Positions 43,575 to 56,239 of a stretch of 64,000 nt of DNA are shown piece after piece (within the stretch, counting starts at the first letter, position 1; every line of letters begins with the position of its first letter). The notes below the pieces were generated by a model that made no database searches, was not told the origin of the DNA, and saw only the letters and a list, made by a program, of their open reading frames with translations. The position numbers and the translations under genes were made by a program. The DNA comes from Molossus alvarezi (taxonomy: Eukaryota; Chordata; Mammalia; Chiroptera; Molossidae), in NCBI GenBank assembly GCA_037176705.1, contig CM073887.1, positions 90,182,348 through 90,246,347 of the forward strand, written 5' to 3'.

Positions 43575-45714
43575 TCAGAGTCCTCTTTAAAAGTCCCTGC
43601 GACTTGAAGTGATCCCTGAGTAGCTGCTGAGCCCCCAGGGGAGGGCTGCTATCGATGGTCACTTTCAGTGGGTCTGTCCTCCTGCCTGCTTCCAGGCCCA
43701 GGAGAGGGAGCCAGAGGCATGAGAGCAGGCCCTGTGGGGAGGGCTTCTGGCTCCCCCGGGAACACAGGGAGTGTGTGGTCTCTGGCTGACGGGTTTATGT
43801 GGCCGAGTGACATGTCCCGATGACTGAGTGTCAGAGGGGAGGTACTTCATCTCCCTGTGCAGCACCATACGGTCCCCCGTGGGTGGCAGGGTGCCTGGTG
43901 CCTACATGGTGCTGAATGAAGGGAAGTGAGCTAGCCAAGTGTGCCGTCTCTTGGGCAGCCCTGCAGGGAGGGGTGGTGAAGAAGTAACATCACCAGAGAG
44001 AGGTCTGGTCTGTGCCCTCAGCTTCTGGGAGGTGGTCTCAGGCCTTGAGATGTCCTGTCCCACAGAAGTTGCCTTTGTTGTCCTGGAAGCTTTCGCCACC
44101 AGACAAGGTGGTGGGGGCTCTGGGCCACATGGTTTAGTTCTGCCTCCCCAGGGGCTGGAGGCCAGAGGTTAGCCACGTGAGCCTATGTGACTAACCTCTA
44201 GTGAAAACTCTGGACACCAGGCTTGTGTGAGTTTCCCTGGCTGGCAGGACTCTGTGCATATTGTCACAGGTCTGTGTTGGAAAGGTAACATGTCCACGGC
44301 TCCATGTGGGGGGGGGGGGCGGGGGCGGCGACGATGACACCTCATACTTGGACCCTCTTGGACTCTGCCCCATGGGTATCTCCCCTTGGCAGATTTTAAT
44401 CTGTGGTAAACCATTTCTTTCTCTGTAATAAACCATCACCGTGGGCACAATAGCCCCCAAAGAGTTCTGCGAATCCTTCTAGCAAATGGCTGAATCTGAA
44501 GGTGGTTTGGGGAACTCTCCAAACTTGTAGTTGTTGTCAGAGTGAGGGCAGTGTTATCCTCACTGCTGTCTCTAACTTCGTTGGGGGAATTCTGACCCAG
44601 CTGTGTGGATGCTGAGCATCTGACCTGGGGACAACCTTGAGTGTCCGAGTGCGCATAGGGGTCCGGGCACCTGCAACAGAGGGCTCAACTCAGAGACAGT
44701 GCGAGCCCCACCTCTTCACTAGCCAGGACTCCAGAATATCGCGTGGGGGCGTGGAGCTCATGGGGCCCTCTGCTGAGTTGCAGACCTGAGCCCCTGAACA
44801 GGACTTTGGATAATTACCCATCAGCCCAGCACGGCCAGCCTGGGCGGGAGGGACTAGGCGCTGGGTTGCCCTGCAGCCATCAAGGGAGGTTCCAGACGGC
44901 CTGGGGCCTGCTGCCTGCATCTGGGCCAAGCTCACGGGCCCTCAGAGATGCCTGGACCACGAACCCAGGCTGAGAGGGCCTTACTGAGGGCACCAGCTCC
45001 TCTAACCACACGCACAAGGCAGCCGCCTGCCTCTCGTGCTGTCCTTGACACACTCCAAGGAGCACTTAATTACATTTCCTTCCACGGCTCATTTCAGGGA
45101 CCAAGAAGGCTTGTAATCAGGAAATTTCTCCTGATATGGTGTTTAAACTCTTACACCCTGTTAGAGGGAGTATAGCTTAGTGTAGGCTCTTTGGAGGGAG
45201 ATTTGGCAACAACCATCAAAACCCCAAACGTGCCTGCCCGAGGATGTGGTCATTCTACTTTGAAGAACCTATCTTATAGGCCTACTCACACGCAAACTTG
45301 CAAAGAGGTGGTATGAGGGTGCTTACTGCAGTGCTGTCTGCAGTAGATAAAGCCTGAAAACAGGCTGAAAGTGGGCTCCCCTGCATGGGGCTGGGGAGGG
45401 AGCCTGGGCTTGGCCGGTGCTCAGTATGGTTTGGGGCTCTGCATTCCGGGCCTAGAAGATGGATCACAGCTTTCCTGAGGGACTGTGAACCTTTGAGATG
45501 GGGCCAGAAGTGGTCACCGAGCACAAGGGAAGCCTTGAAGCAGTAATAGAGGGAAGAAAGGTGACTCTGAGGGAGCCACTGAGAAAGGCCAGTGGAGGTA
45601 CTTGGAGGGGCATAGTACCCCCACGAGTAGCACAGGTTGGTGTGCCATGGGCCCAGACCTGTCTCTTAATAGTTCTGGTCAGCACTCCCAGTGGTTTGAA
45701 CTCATTCGAGTTCT

Positions 45715-45926
45715 TTTTTTAAAAATATGTTTTTATTGATTTTTTTTAGAGAGAGAGAGCAATAGAAACATCGATGTGATAGAGATACATTGATCAGCTG
45801 CCCCCTGCATGCCCCCTACTGGAGCTCGAGCCCCCACAACCCCGGACATGTGCCCTGCCCAGGAATCGAACCAGGACCTCTCAGTCCATGGGACAGCGCT
45901 CAGTCCACCGACCCACACCTGCCAGG
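45715..45926 (-). mobile_element. Ves-type SINE, older variant
   Basis: The inverted copy has TTTTATTGATTTTTTTTAGA near the tail and a head ending CCACACCTGCCAGG. The target duplication CTCATYYGAGTTCT is at 45701-45714 and 45927-45940. Confidence 0.88.
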
Positions 45927-47409
45927 CTCATCTGAGTTCTAAGAAGCCAGATGTTTACCCGCAGCCAGGGTTTCTGACACCAGCCAGAGAGAACTGGCCA
46001 AAGCCTTTGAATGTTTCAAGTACAGTATTTTCCAAGATTTTAAAACAAAATGTATCCAAGTGTTTAATGAGATTATTTTAATGCAGAACCTACAACCACT
46101 GTCTATCGAGTTATAAACAGTTCTCCATGCTAATCAAACGCCTCTCATCTTTTTACAATGGATTCATGACTGGTTCATAGAAAGACAATAAAAATTAAAT
46201 GAGTCATGAGCTCCTAAATCATTCTCTTTGGTCTTTTTAATAATTTACTTCCAAAGAAGAGTTGGCTGAGAGCGTATGCTTCATTAGAGTTATTTGTTCC
46301 TGGTTTTCCACTACTTAGGCATGGGAAAGAAGTGAACCTTTAACACATCCCTCAAACACTGCCACGAATAATTTCTTCTAAAGGGTTTTGTTTTTCTGCT
46401 TTTATCACTGTACTCCGCCTGTCGACATTGAAAGCCCCCGAAAGTGAGATTTGGTGAAAGAAAAACAACAACAAAAGAATGGCTCTTTTAAGTCATTTGA
46501 AATATGCTGGATTTGCTGTAGGCCTTTTTTTCTTTTTTTTTTTTTTAAAGAAGAATACACAGAAAAATGTTTCCTCTCCTCGAGAATATCCCAGCCAAGC
46601 AATCCCAGGGCAGGTCTCAGCCCTCTGCTCCCCTCCCCCGCTGGGGCAGCGTCGGGAGGCTGCTGAGACTCATGACCTGTGTCCGCAGTGGACACATCCC
46701 CAGCGCGAGGCCTTGGCAGTGCTGGGGGTCATGTCCCTAGGGTAAGGTCCTGGCCCCTGTGAGTTGCATAGCCCCACTTGCCTCACGGAGTTTCCGTGCA
46801 GGTTAAATGAGACGATGCTTGTGCACAAAGTGGCGTGGAACCTGGCCTCCTGGGCGGGGGAGCTGCCTACACTAACGGTAGAAACAGCAGCATCACCTCT
46901 AGCAAGGATTGCTCAGGTCAGCTATTTTTGTGACTTTGGGGATATCCTCTCCTGCTTCTGCTCCCCTCAGGGGCAGGTCTCCTTTCCCTGAGGATTGTAA
47001 GGGACAGTGAGGAAGACAGTTATGAGGGAGGACAGGTGATATTGTTGAGGCAGGATCTGCAGCTGGGTTTGGGGACAGTCACATCCAGAGTAGCTACTGT
47101 GTGGATGGAGGGCTGAGGCCTAGAAGGGTTGCATGTTCAGTTTCTGCAGAAAGTGAGGCACCCTCTGTCCCTCAACCCCCAGAACATCTAGGGTAGAGGC
47201 CAGGGTGGGGGAGGGGCCTATGGCTGTGCCTCTGAGATGGACCCCCAAAGCCTGACTCTGAGCGCTCAGGAACAGGGGCTGCAGGGGAAGCTCATGGTTG
47301 AAAGTCAGGACTCTGTGTTCCAGGTGAAAAAATGGGGTAACTGGGTGGTATTGTCAGTGGTGATCAAGGGGGTCTCCGGATGAACATAGTCTCTGGCCAG
47401 AGATGGTAC

Positions 47410-47757
47410 TGTGCACCCCCAGTTCTTGTCTTGCTTGTAGGGATGAATTCAAAGAAGAGAAGACAAATAGCATAGCAGCAAAGCAGGCGAGGATTTATTT
47501 GTAGGAAAGAAAACACTCAGGTAGAACCTGAAAGGTTGACTCAGCCGCAGAAACCAAGCCAAGTGCCCTGAACAGGCAGCTCAGCTGGCTGAGATTGAAC
47601 CGAGTGCCTGGATATTTGAGCGTTCAGAGGATTTATACCTCTAGGCTAGAATACCCCTAGGCAAGGAGCAAGTCATCCCCTCCCTCATGTTTCAAAAAGA
47701 ATCTTTCAACTCTAAGGCTCCTTTACCTGGGTGTGATGCCACTGGTTAACTTCCTAC
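47410..47757 (-). mobile_element. possible solo LTR, minus orientation
   Basis: Read on the minus strand, the segment starts TGTAGGAAGTTAACC and has a TATA-like GTATAAATCC near 47635. AATAAA lies within CTACAAATAAATCCTCGCC near 47490, and the segment ends GGGGTGCACA. That order fits an LTR of about 350 bp. No internal retroviral sequence and no target duplication were seen. Confidence 0.45.
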
Positions 47758-48099
47758 AGGGGCTCTGAATCTCTCCTCCTCCCACAGGGCCTGCCACCTC
47801 TGTAGTCTAGTTTTGGTTTGTCACGTCTTATACACATTCTCTCCAAGTCCCAGCTGCCTCTCCCAACTCGTATTTTTTTTTTATTGTTGAAAGTATTACA
47901 GATGTCCCCCCTTTTCCCCCCATTGACCCCCTCCTCCCCACCCCCTTCTGCTTTCCTCAAACTATTGTCTGTGTCCATTGGTTATGCTTATATGCATGTA
48001 AATTCTTTCGTTTATCTCTTCCCAAATCCCTACCCCCTTCCCTCTGAGGTTTGCCAGTCTGTTCCCTACTTCCATGTCTCTGGATCTCTTTTGGTTGAC

Positions 48100-51000
48100 A
48101 GCTTATTTTGTTCATGATGTTCCATAAATAAGTGAGATTATGTGGTACTTGTCTTTCTCTGACTGGCTTATTTCGCTCAGCATAATACGTACTCTCCGGG
48201 TCCCTCCATGTCGTCTCAAAGGGTAAGAGATCTTTTTTCTTACAGCTGCATAGTGTTCCATTGTGTATATGTACCACAGCTTTTTTATCCACTTATCTCC
48301 TGATGGACCCTTGGGCTGTTTCCAGATCTTAGCTATTGTAAATAGTGCTGCTATGAACATAGGGGTGCATATATTCTTCATGATTGGTGTTATAGGCTTC
48401 TTAGGATATATTCCAAGAAGTGGAATCACTGGGTCAAATGGCGGTTCAATTTTTAATTTTTTGAGGTAACACCATATTGTTTTCCATTGTGGCTGCACCA
48501 GTCTGCATTCCCACCAGCAGTGTACTAGAGTCGCCTTTTCTCCACACCCTCACCAGCACTTGTTTGATGATTTGTTGATGGCGGCATTCTGGCAGGTGTG
48601 AGGTGATATCTCATAGTCATTCTAATTTGCATCTCTCTGATAATTAGAGATGTTGAACATTTTTTCCTGTGTCTCTTGGCCATTTGTATGTCCTCTTTGG
48701 AGAAGTGTCTATTCAGGTCCTCTGCCCATTTTTTAATTGGATAGTTCCTTTTGTTGAGTTGTATGGTAGTCTATATATTTTGGATATTAACCCATATCCG
48801 ACATATCATTGGCCAATATGTTCTCCCAGAGAGTGGGTTCCTTTTCATTTTGATGATGGTTTCTTTTGCTAGGCAGAAGCTTTTTAGTCTGATGCAGTCT
48901 CATTTATTAATTTTTTCCTTTGTTTCTCTTGCCCTAGGTGATGTATCAGTGAAAATTCCTCTACGTATGATGTCTGAGATGTTTCTGCCTTACATTTTCT
49001 TCTAGGATATTAATGGTTTCATGAGTTACATTTCAGTCTTTTATTCATTTTGAGTTTATTCTTGTGTATGGTGTAAGTTGCTGGTCTAGTTTCATTTTTT
49101 TGCATGTAGCTGTCCAATTTTCTCAACACCATTTATTTTTTATTTTATTTTATTTTTATCTTCACCCAACGACATTTTTCCATTCTTTGTTCAGATAGAG
49201 TAGGAGGGAGAGAGATAGAGAGAAACATCAACGTGAAAGGAACACATCAAGTGGCTGCCACCTGCACGACCCAACCAGGGCCAGGGACAAACTGAAACCG
49301 AGGTATGTGCCCTTAGTGGGAAGTGAACCCGGGTCTCTCTAGATCGCAGGACGACGCTCTAACCACTGAGCCAAACCAGCCAGGGCCCCAACACCATTTA
49401 TTGAAGAGACTGTCTTTTCTTCACTCTATGCTCTTGCCTCCTTTGTTGAATATTAATTATACACACTGTCTTGGGTCGATTTCTGGGTTCTCTGTTCTGG
49501 TTCATTGATCTATACAGCTGTTCTTGTGCCAGTACTGGGCTGTTTTGATTACAATGGCTTTGTAGTATAACTTGATATCTGTTATTATGATTCCTCCTAT
49601 TTTGTTCTTCTTTTTCAACATTGCTGTGGCTATTTGGGGTCTTTTATGGTTCCATTTAAACTTTTGGAGCATTTGCTCTATACAGTATCTGTGAAATATG
49701 CCATTGGTACTTTAATAGTAATTGCATTGAATCTGTAAATTGCCTTGGGTAGTATGGACATTTTAATGATGTTGATTTTTCCAATCCATGAACATGGTAT
49801 GGTATATGTTTCCACTTTTTTTATATCTTTCTCTATTTCATTTTTCAATGTCCTGTAGTGTTCTGAGGATAGGTCTTTTACTTCATTGGTTATGTTTATT
49901 CCTAGGTATTTTATTTTATTTTTTGTTGCAATAGTAAATGGGATTTTTTAGTTTCCCTTTCTAAGTGTTCATTATTAGTGTTATAAGAATGCCATTGATT
50001 TCTGGATGTTAATTTAGTATCCTGCTACTTTGCCAAATGCATTTATTAAATCTAGTAGATTTTTCATAGAGTCTTTAGGGTTTTCTACATACAATATCAT
50101 GTCATCTATGAATAATGACAGTTTCACTTCCTCCTTTCCAATTTGGATCCCTTTTATTTTTTCTTCTTGTCTAATTGCTGTGGCTAAGGCTTCCAGTACT
50201 ATGTTAAATAAGAGTGATGGAAGTGGGCATCCCTGTTTTGTTCCTGTTTTAAGGGAAATGCTTTTAGTTTTTGCCCATTGAGTATGATGTTGGTTATAGG
50301 TTTTTCGTATATGGCCTTTATTATGTTGAGATATGATCCCTCTATTCCCACTTTGCTGAGTGTTTTTATCAGAAATGGGTGCTTAATTTTGTCAAATTCT
50401 TTTTCAGTGTCTATTGATATGATCATATGACTTTTATTTTTCATTTTGTTTATGTGGTGTATCACATTTATAGATTTGTGAGTATTGTACCAGCCTTGCA
50501 TCCCTGGGATGAATCCCCCTTGGTCATGGTGTATGATTTTAAAAATATATTTCTGGATCCAATTTACTAATATTTTGTTAAGGATTTTGGCATCTATGTT
50601 CATCAGGGATATTGGCCTGTAGTTTCTTTCTTTGTAGTGTCTTTATCTGGTTTTGGAATTACAATCATGCTGGCCTTATAAAAAGAACTTGAAAGTCTTC
50701 CTTCCTCTTGAATTTTTTGGAATAGTTTGAGGATAATGGGTGTTAGTTCTTCTTTGAATGTTCAGTAAAACTCCCCCATGAAGCCATCTGAAACTGTTTT
50801 TTGTTTGCTGGGAGTTTCTTGATTACATCTTCAATTTCCTTAGTTGTTACTAGTTTGTTCAAGTTTTCTGTCTCTTCCTGGTTCAGTTTTGAAAGACTGC
50901 GTGATTCTAGAAATTTGTCCATTTCACCTAGGTTGTCCAATTTGTTGGTGTATAATTGTTCATAGTATTTTTTAACAATCCTTTGTATTTCTGTGGTGTC

Positions 51001-52213
51001 AGCTGTTATTTCTCCTCTTTTGTTTCTGATTTTGTTTATCTGGGTCCTCTCTCTTTGTTTCTTGGTGAGTCTAGCTAAAGGTTCATCAATATTGTTTTTC
51101 TTTTCAAAGAACCAACTCTTTGTTTCATTGATATTTTAAACTGTTTTTTTAGTCTCTATGTTGTTTATTTCTGCTCTGACCTTTACTATTTCTTTCCTTC
51201 TACTTGCTCTGGGATTTTCTTTCTTTCTTTTTGCTTTCTAGTTCTTTAAGTTGTAGGATTATATAGTCTATTAGAAATTTTTTTTGTTTCTTGAGGTAGG
51301 CCTGTAGTGTTATGAACTTCCCTCTCAGGACTGCTTTCACTGTGTCCCATAGATTTTGTGTTGTTGTGTGTTATTTTCACTGATTCCCAGGAAATTTTTA
51401 TTTCTTCCTTGATCTCCTTGGTAACCCATTCATTGTTTAATAACATTCTATTTAGCCTCCATGCATTTGAATATTGTTGAATGTTTTTATTGTAATTAAT
51501 TTCTTGTTTCATACCACTGTGACCTGAGAAGATGCTTGATATGATTTTAATCTCCTTGAACTTGTAGGGACTCAGTTTGTGTCCTAACATGTGGTCTATC
51601 TTTGAGAATGTCCCATGTGCACTTGAAAAGAATGTGTATTCTGCAGTTTCGGTGTGTAATTCTCTGTAAATATCTATTAAATCCATTTAATCTAGTGCAT
51701 CATTTAGGGTCTTGTTTACTTGTGATTTTTTTTTTTTTTGTCTAGAGGACCTATCCAGTTATGTTAGTGGGGTGTTGAAGTCCCCTGCTATAATTGTATT
51801 GCTGTCGATTTCTCCTTTGAAGTCCTCCAGAAGTTTTAAAATATATTTTGGTGTTCCTATATTTGGTGCATATATGTTTACCAAGGTTATATTCTCCTGA
51901 TGGATAGATCCTTTCAATATTATGTAGTGGCCTTCTTTGTATCTTGTTATGGCCTTCATTTTGAAGTCTATTTTATCAGATATGAGTATTGCTACCCCAA
52001 CCGTTTTTTTCTCATTTCCATTTGCTTGGAAATTTTTTTCCATCCCTTCACTTTCAACCTGTGTGAGTCTTTTGTTGTGAGGTGGGTCTCTTGTAAACAA
52101 CACATATATAAATCATGGTTTCTTATCCATTCAGCTACTCTGGATCTTTTGATTGGAACAGTTACTCCATTTAAATTTAAGGTTATTATCGATATGTACT
52201 TATTAATTGCCAT
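48100..52213 (-). pseudogene. broken L1 ORF2
   Basis: The endonuclease N-terminus reads ISIITLNLNGVTVPIKRSRV and CCLQETHLTTKDSHRLKVKG near 52213-52000. Further pieces include GDFNTPLT near 51760, [20 protein letters not shown] near 50400, the catalytic loop FIDD at 50101-50112 and GDKWIKKLWYIYTMEHYAAV near 48300. Stops, frameshifts and a SINE insertion separate them, so no enzyme can be made. Confidence 0.85.
49138..49386 (-). mobile_element. Ves-type SINE inserted in the L1
   Basis: The inverted copy with tail TCTTCACCCAACGACATTTT and head ...GAGCCAAACCAGCCAGGGC is flanked by the exact 14-bp duplication CAACACCATTTATT (49124-49137 and 49389-49402) of L1 sequence. The L1 is therefore older. 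Confidence 0.95.
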
Positions 52214-52261
52214 TTTTATTTATTATAGCTATGTTTATTTCTCTATTTCTTCTGCTTATTG

Positions 52262-53138
52262 CAGCAGTTCTTTTAACATTTCTTGCAGTGTTGATTTGGT
52301 GCTAATATATACCCTTAGCCATTTTTTTGTCTGGGAAGCTATTTATTTCACCTTCTATTTTGAATGATAGCCTTGCTGGATAGAATTGTCTTGGATTCAG
52401 ATTCTTGTTTTTCATTATCTTGAATACTTCATACCATTCCCTTCTGGCCTGTAGTGTGTCTGTTGAGAAATAAGTTGATAACCTTATGGGGGCTCCTTTA
52501 TAGGTAACCTGTTGCTATTCTCTTGCTGCCTTTAAGATTCTCTCTGTCTTTCATTTTTGGTATTTTAATTATGATGTGTCTTGGTGTGAGCCAGTTTGGG
52601 TTCTTCTTGCTTGGGGCTCTCTGTGCTTCCTGAACTTGTATGCCTTTTTCCTTCACCAAGTTAGGGAAGTTTTTCCATCACTATTTTTTCAAATTTATTC
52701 TCTAACCCATGCTCATCTTTTTCTTCTTCTGGTACTCCTATGATGGAGATGTTGTTATGTTTCATATTGTCCCACAGCTCTCTTAAACTGTCCTGTTTTT
52801 AAATTGTTTTTTCTTTTTGGTTATTTGACTGAGCAATTTTTTTCTACTGTGTCTTCTAATTTGCTGATCCGATCCTTGGCTTCCTCTAATCTGCTGGTTA
52901 TTCCTTTCAATGTGCTCTTTATTTCTGCTATGTCATTCTTCATTTCTGCTTGGTTGTTTTTCATTTTCAGTTGGTTGATTTTCATTGTTTTTATATCATT
53001 ACTCATGCTGTTAAACTTACTCATAATCATTACTCTGAACTCTACTTCTGATAACTTGTTTAACTCTATTTCATTTAGCCCCTCTTCTGTAGAATTCTCT
53101 TATTCTTTTATTTGGGATTTGTTTCTTTGTTTTACCAT
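52262..53138 (-). pseudogene. broken L1 ORF1
   Basis: The frame starts MVKQRNKSQIKE at 53138 and hits a stop within 15 codons. It continues with the coiled-coil stretch MIMSKFNSMSNDIKTMKINQ and NDIAEIKSTLKGITSRLEEA. It aligns with the N-terminus of the HAL1-like ORF1 at 17271. The C-terminal half is recognisable only in pieces. Confidence 0.7.
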
Positions 53139-54914
53139 TTTTTCTGTTTCAGCAGGGTTTGGAGCCTGCTAATTTTCCCCTATGAGTGTTGATGTTCTGC
53201 TGATTGTGGCTTCCTCTGCTGGGTTTGGATGAGTATGGGAGGGACCACACTAAACACCAATGTCTAGTCTTACTTTCCTGGGTAGAGTCACAGGCAAAGC
53301 AAAGATTCAGTTATTCCAGAATTTTTGCCTGCAGGATGACTATTAGTCTCAGTTACTTAATGCCAGCTTGTATCTTTCTAGCTGCCTACTCTAACAGTAT
53401 CAGGGCCTTCCTGGCTTATGTGTAAGACTGCGTGTTTGACAGGTCCCTGCCCCCCAAGTGACCTCCTTATCACAGGTTGTATGACCTCAGGACTAGGAGA
53501 GTTCTCCAAGACTAACCCAGTTGGACCCTTTCTGCTTGGGTACCTTCAGTGACAGGTATTTCACCACCTCCTAAGACAGAATTTCACCTGAGGATAAGTT
53601 TAAACTTACCCCATGGGGAATCTGGTTGTGGCCCCTGAGGTAGAGTGCCTTTCTCACATGGGACATCATGTTATCTGAACAGAGCAGGTCCGCAGGCTGG
53701 GGCAAATAACCACAGGCCCACGGGGGGTGGGGGTGGGGCGCATGGGGTAAGGGCCTGTCCTTCGTCAGACACCAGCTCAGGCCCACTCCTGGATAGCAGC
53801 CTCAAGCTCAGGCTCCAGCTACAGCTCAAGACCAGGACAGGTGGAGCTCAGGGAGCTGCCATGGTCTTGCTCCCACTTAGTTTCTGTGGTGAGGGCAGGA
53901 GGTCATGGGTCCTGAAAGCCTAAGGTGGGAGGCCACAGGACCAGGTCTGAAGTCACCCAGACCCATAAGTGCTTCAGTAAAGAAACCAGTGGCCAGGAAG
54001 CAGGCAGCCTTAGTTAGCTCTGGCATCGGTGTAGGAGTAGAAACTACTGATTTCTGATCAAACAAATAGAAGGAGGTGTCACAAAGCGGAGACCCACTGC
54101 CAGGGCATTTCCGGGGCTGCACCTTCTGCTGGGGAGCGCCTATCTCTGTGGCCTTGCACTCTTGGTCCATGATGCTGCTCTGTGATGGGGGGCAGTGGTT
54201 TTCCAAGTGTGGCTGAGGCAGGGGTCCCTGGCGCAGGGAACTCCTGCAAAGGGGTGGGTGGCTCAGGTGTCCTCAGGAGGCCTTCCTGGCAGCCTGAGGA
54301 AGTGAAGAAGCTGTGACCCAAGCTGTGGCCTGAGCCGTGCCACAAGGAGGAAACCTGGGCAGGAGCTCCGGGTACCCTGGGGCACTGCCCCACTCTGAAT
54401 GTGCCACTGGGGAAGTTATTGGGGAGGAAGACCCCCTCATCCCCTCTCCTCATAACACCCCCCAGGGCATCAGCAGGGCTCCCCTCATTTCAGGGTCCCA
54501 TTTATGTGGGGTCCTCCCTGGGTGCATGTTTAGTCTTAGTCTGGGAGGGGCTCAGGATTCCTGCAGAACACACATTTGACCATGTCACTTCAAATCCTAC
54601 TGCCCAAGGAAACAGCCAAGATCCTGTATGTTAATATTCAAGGCCTGTCATGTTCTGGCTCCAACCTCACTCCAAACTTTTCTCTCTTGCTTATGCCTGC
54701 CACCTGAACCCGAGGCAGAACCTCTCCTTCCTCCAGCCTCCGGAACAGGCTCCCTCCTTGCAATATGGAACCTGCCACGCCTTGTTGTAATTCTGCCTTA
54801 GCCACATTGAGGCCGAGAGTGTCTTTGCTCTACACTCTGGCATAAGCCTTGGATTCATAGGCTCTTAGTAAGCAAATCCAGAGGATAACCTCCCCATGTG
54901 CACCATCTGGACGG

Positions 54915-54915
<1 letters not shown>

Positions 54916-54956
<41 letters not shown>
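54916..54956. repeat. (CA)n microsatellite
   Basis: An uninterrupted CA run of about 20 units. Confidence 0.97.
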
Positions 54957-54958
<2 letters not shown>

Positions 54959-55269
54959 GGTGACTCATGAATGCTTCTGACAGCGACACTGATCACTGGG
55001 GTATCTGAGAGGCTCCTTCTCACTTGGCTCTAGGCTAGAGGGTACATTTATTTTCTAATCAAATATTATTCTGATGCTCAAGGCATCCTTGATGTTTGCA
55101 AGTCAGAAAAGTTTAATTACATGTGTCATTAGAATGGCATTTTGTAATAGCTCTGTGAGTGAATTCATTAACAGAATTCTTAACAGATAAGACAAGACAA
55201 ATTAATATTTTGTTGCCCATGAAAGCATCTTATTAAGAGAGTGGTGAAAGAGTGATTAATATTTTGTTG

Positions 55270-55500
55270 CCAATCAAGATGTCTCACGCGAATGACAAAA
55301 CGAAGAGGCGCACACCTCCCCGTGCTCGCTCAACGCCCGCCTTGGGTTTTGTAGGCTGACCAGCTTCCTGGTCTGCACAGTGCTTCATGCCAGGCACGAA
55401 TGACTGAGCCGGATAGTATTCCATCTCTGACTGCACGGCGGGTGGGCGCTGGCACGCCACATACTGAGAGTCTCTAGGAGCCAATCAATCCCAGATCTTT
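55270..55500. other. CpG-dense unassigned segment
   Basis: CpG dinucleotides are much denser here than in the AT-rich sequence on either side (for example CTCACGCGAATGACAAAACG). A 66-codon minus-strand open frame crosses it, but I recognise no family. It could be part of an old retrocopy or LTR. Confidence 0.35.
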
Positions 55501-55566
55501 GCCCCATCAGGGTTGCCCTCCTGGGCTGTTCTCCCCTGACCAATCTCACTTCAAAAATACCCCTTG

Positions 55567-55810
55567 ATTTGTCAGTCTGTTCCCTACTTCCATGCCAAAC
55601 CACAGAAAGAATGGGTGTGGGGGGTGGGAAGAAATAAACCAAAGAACTTGTATGCATACATGCGTAACCAATGGACATAGACAATGGTGCAGGGAAGGGG
55701 GTGTTGGTGGTGGTAGAGGGGGGCAGAAGCAGGAAGGAGGATGTCAGTGGGATGAAGGGAGGAACATCTATAATAAAGAATTAATTAATTAATTAGTTAA
55801 TTAATTAATT
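55567..55810 (+). mobile_element. short L1 with 5' inversion (twin priming)
   Basis: The 3' part (about 55605-55782, containing GGGTGGGAAGAAATAAACC) is L1 3' UTR in plus orientation. The first 25-30 bp (GTCAGTCTGTTCCCTACTTC) is the same L1 region in minus orientation, as seen at about 48053. The insertion is flanked by the 13-bp duplication AAAATACCCCTTG (55554-55566 and 55811-55823). The tail has become an (ATTA)n run. Confidence 0.85.
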
Positions 55811-55811
55811 A
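55783..55811. repeat. (TTAA)n-type microsatellite at an L1 tail
   Basis: Repeated TTAATTAA-like units follow AATAAAGAA at the L1 3' end, probably grown from the poly(A) tail. Confidence 0.9.
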
Positions 55812-55892
55812 AAATACCCCTTGTATCTGGATGACTTGGTTGTCCCTCTACAGCTGATTTCTTCCCAGGGCTGCTGTTCTCGCTGTCCCCAG

Positions 55893-56035
55893 AGGGGGGC
55901 TGCCACTTATGAACACCTGCTGTGTGCTGGCCACTGGACTAGGCACATCACACACTTTCAGAAAACGCCCCTGCATGGACATCCTTATCCCCATTTCCCC
56001 ACAGGCTCAGAGAAGTCACATAGTTCACTCTAGTC
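55893..56035 (-). repeat. MIR SINE fragment
   Basis: GAACACCTGCTGTGTGCTGG, CTAGGCACATCACACACTTT and CCCCATTTCCCCACAGGCTC are inverted MIR phrases in order. Confidence 0.75.
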
Positions 56036-56239
56036 TGCTCTGGACCTGTGGGAGGTGGCTGGTCACTGGCTGTCTCCCTGCATGAGTTGAGGTTGACATG
56101 AACAGTGTTGCTCCATCCTGAGGACAGGCAGCAGGGGCACCCCAGGGTCATGTTGCCTGACTGGGGAGCCTCATGGCTTCTACTGGCTGCTTGTCTTGCA
56201 CTCAGGATACAAGGTGTTTTTTGGCAGCAGCAGTAGTAA

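Larger units (their letters stand above)
47873..53170 (-). mobile_element. L1 LINE, nearly complete but defective
   Basis: The poly(T) at 47873-47882 is the poly(A) tail of a minus-strand element. Its order, from high to low coordinate, is ORF1 from about 53138, then ORF2 with endonuclease (about 52213-51250), reverse transcriptase (about 50900-49500) and C-terminal region (to about 48100), then 3' UTR. Reading frames are broken many times. A SINE sits in ORF2 at 49138-49386. GC-rich sequence from 53170 to about 54250 may be its 5' UTR, but I could not establish a 5' end. Confidence 0.88.

Noticed and set aside
53170..54250. Definite L1 5' UTR
   Set aside because: Position and GC content fit, but I found no typical L1 start sequence or target duplication, so it is only mentioned as a possibility.
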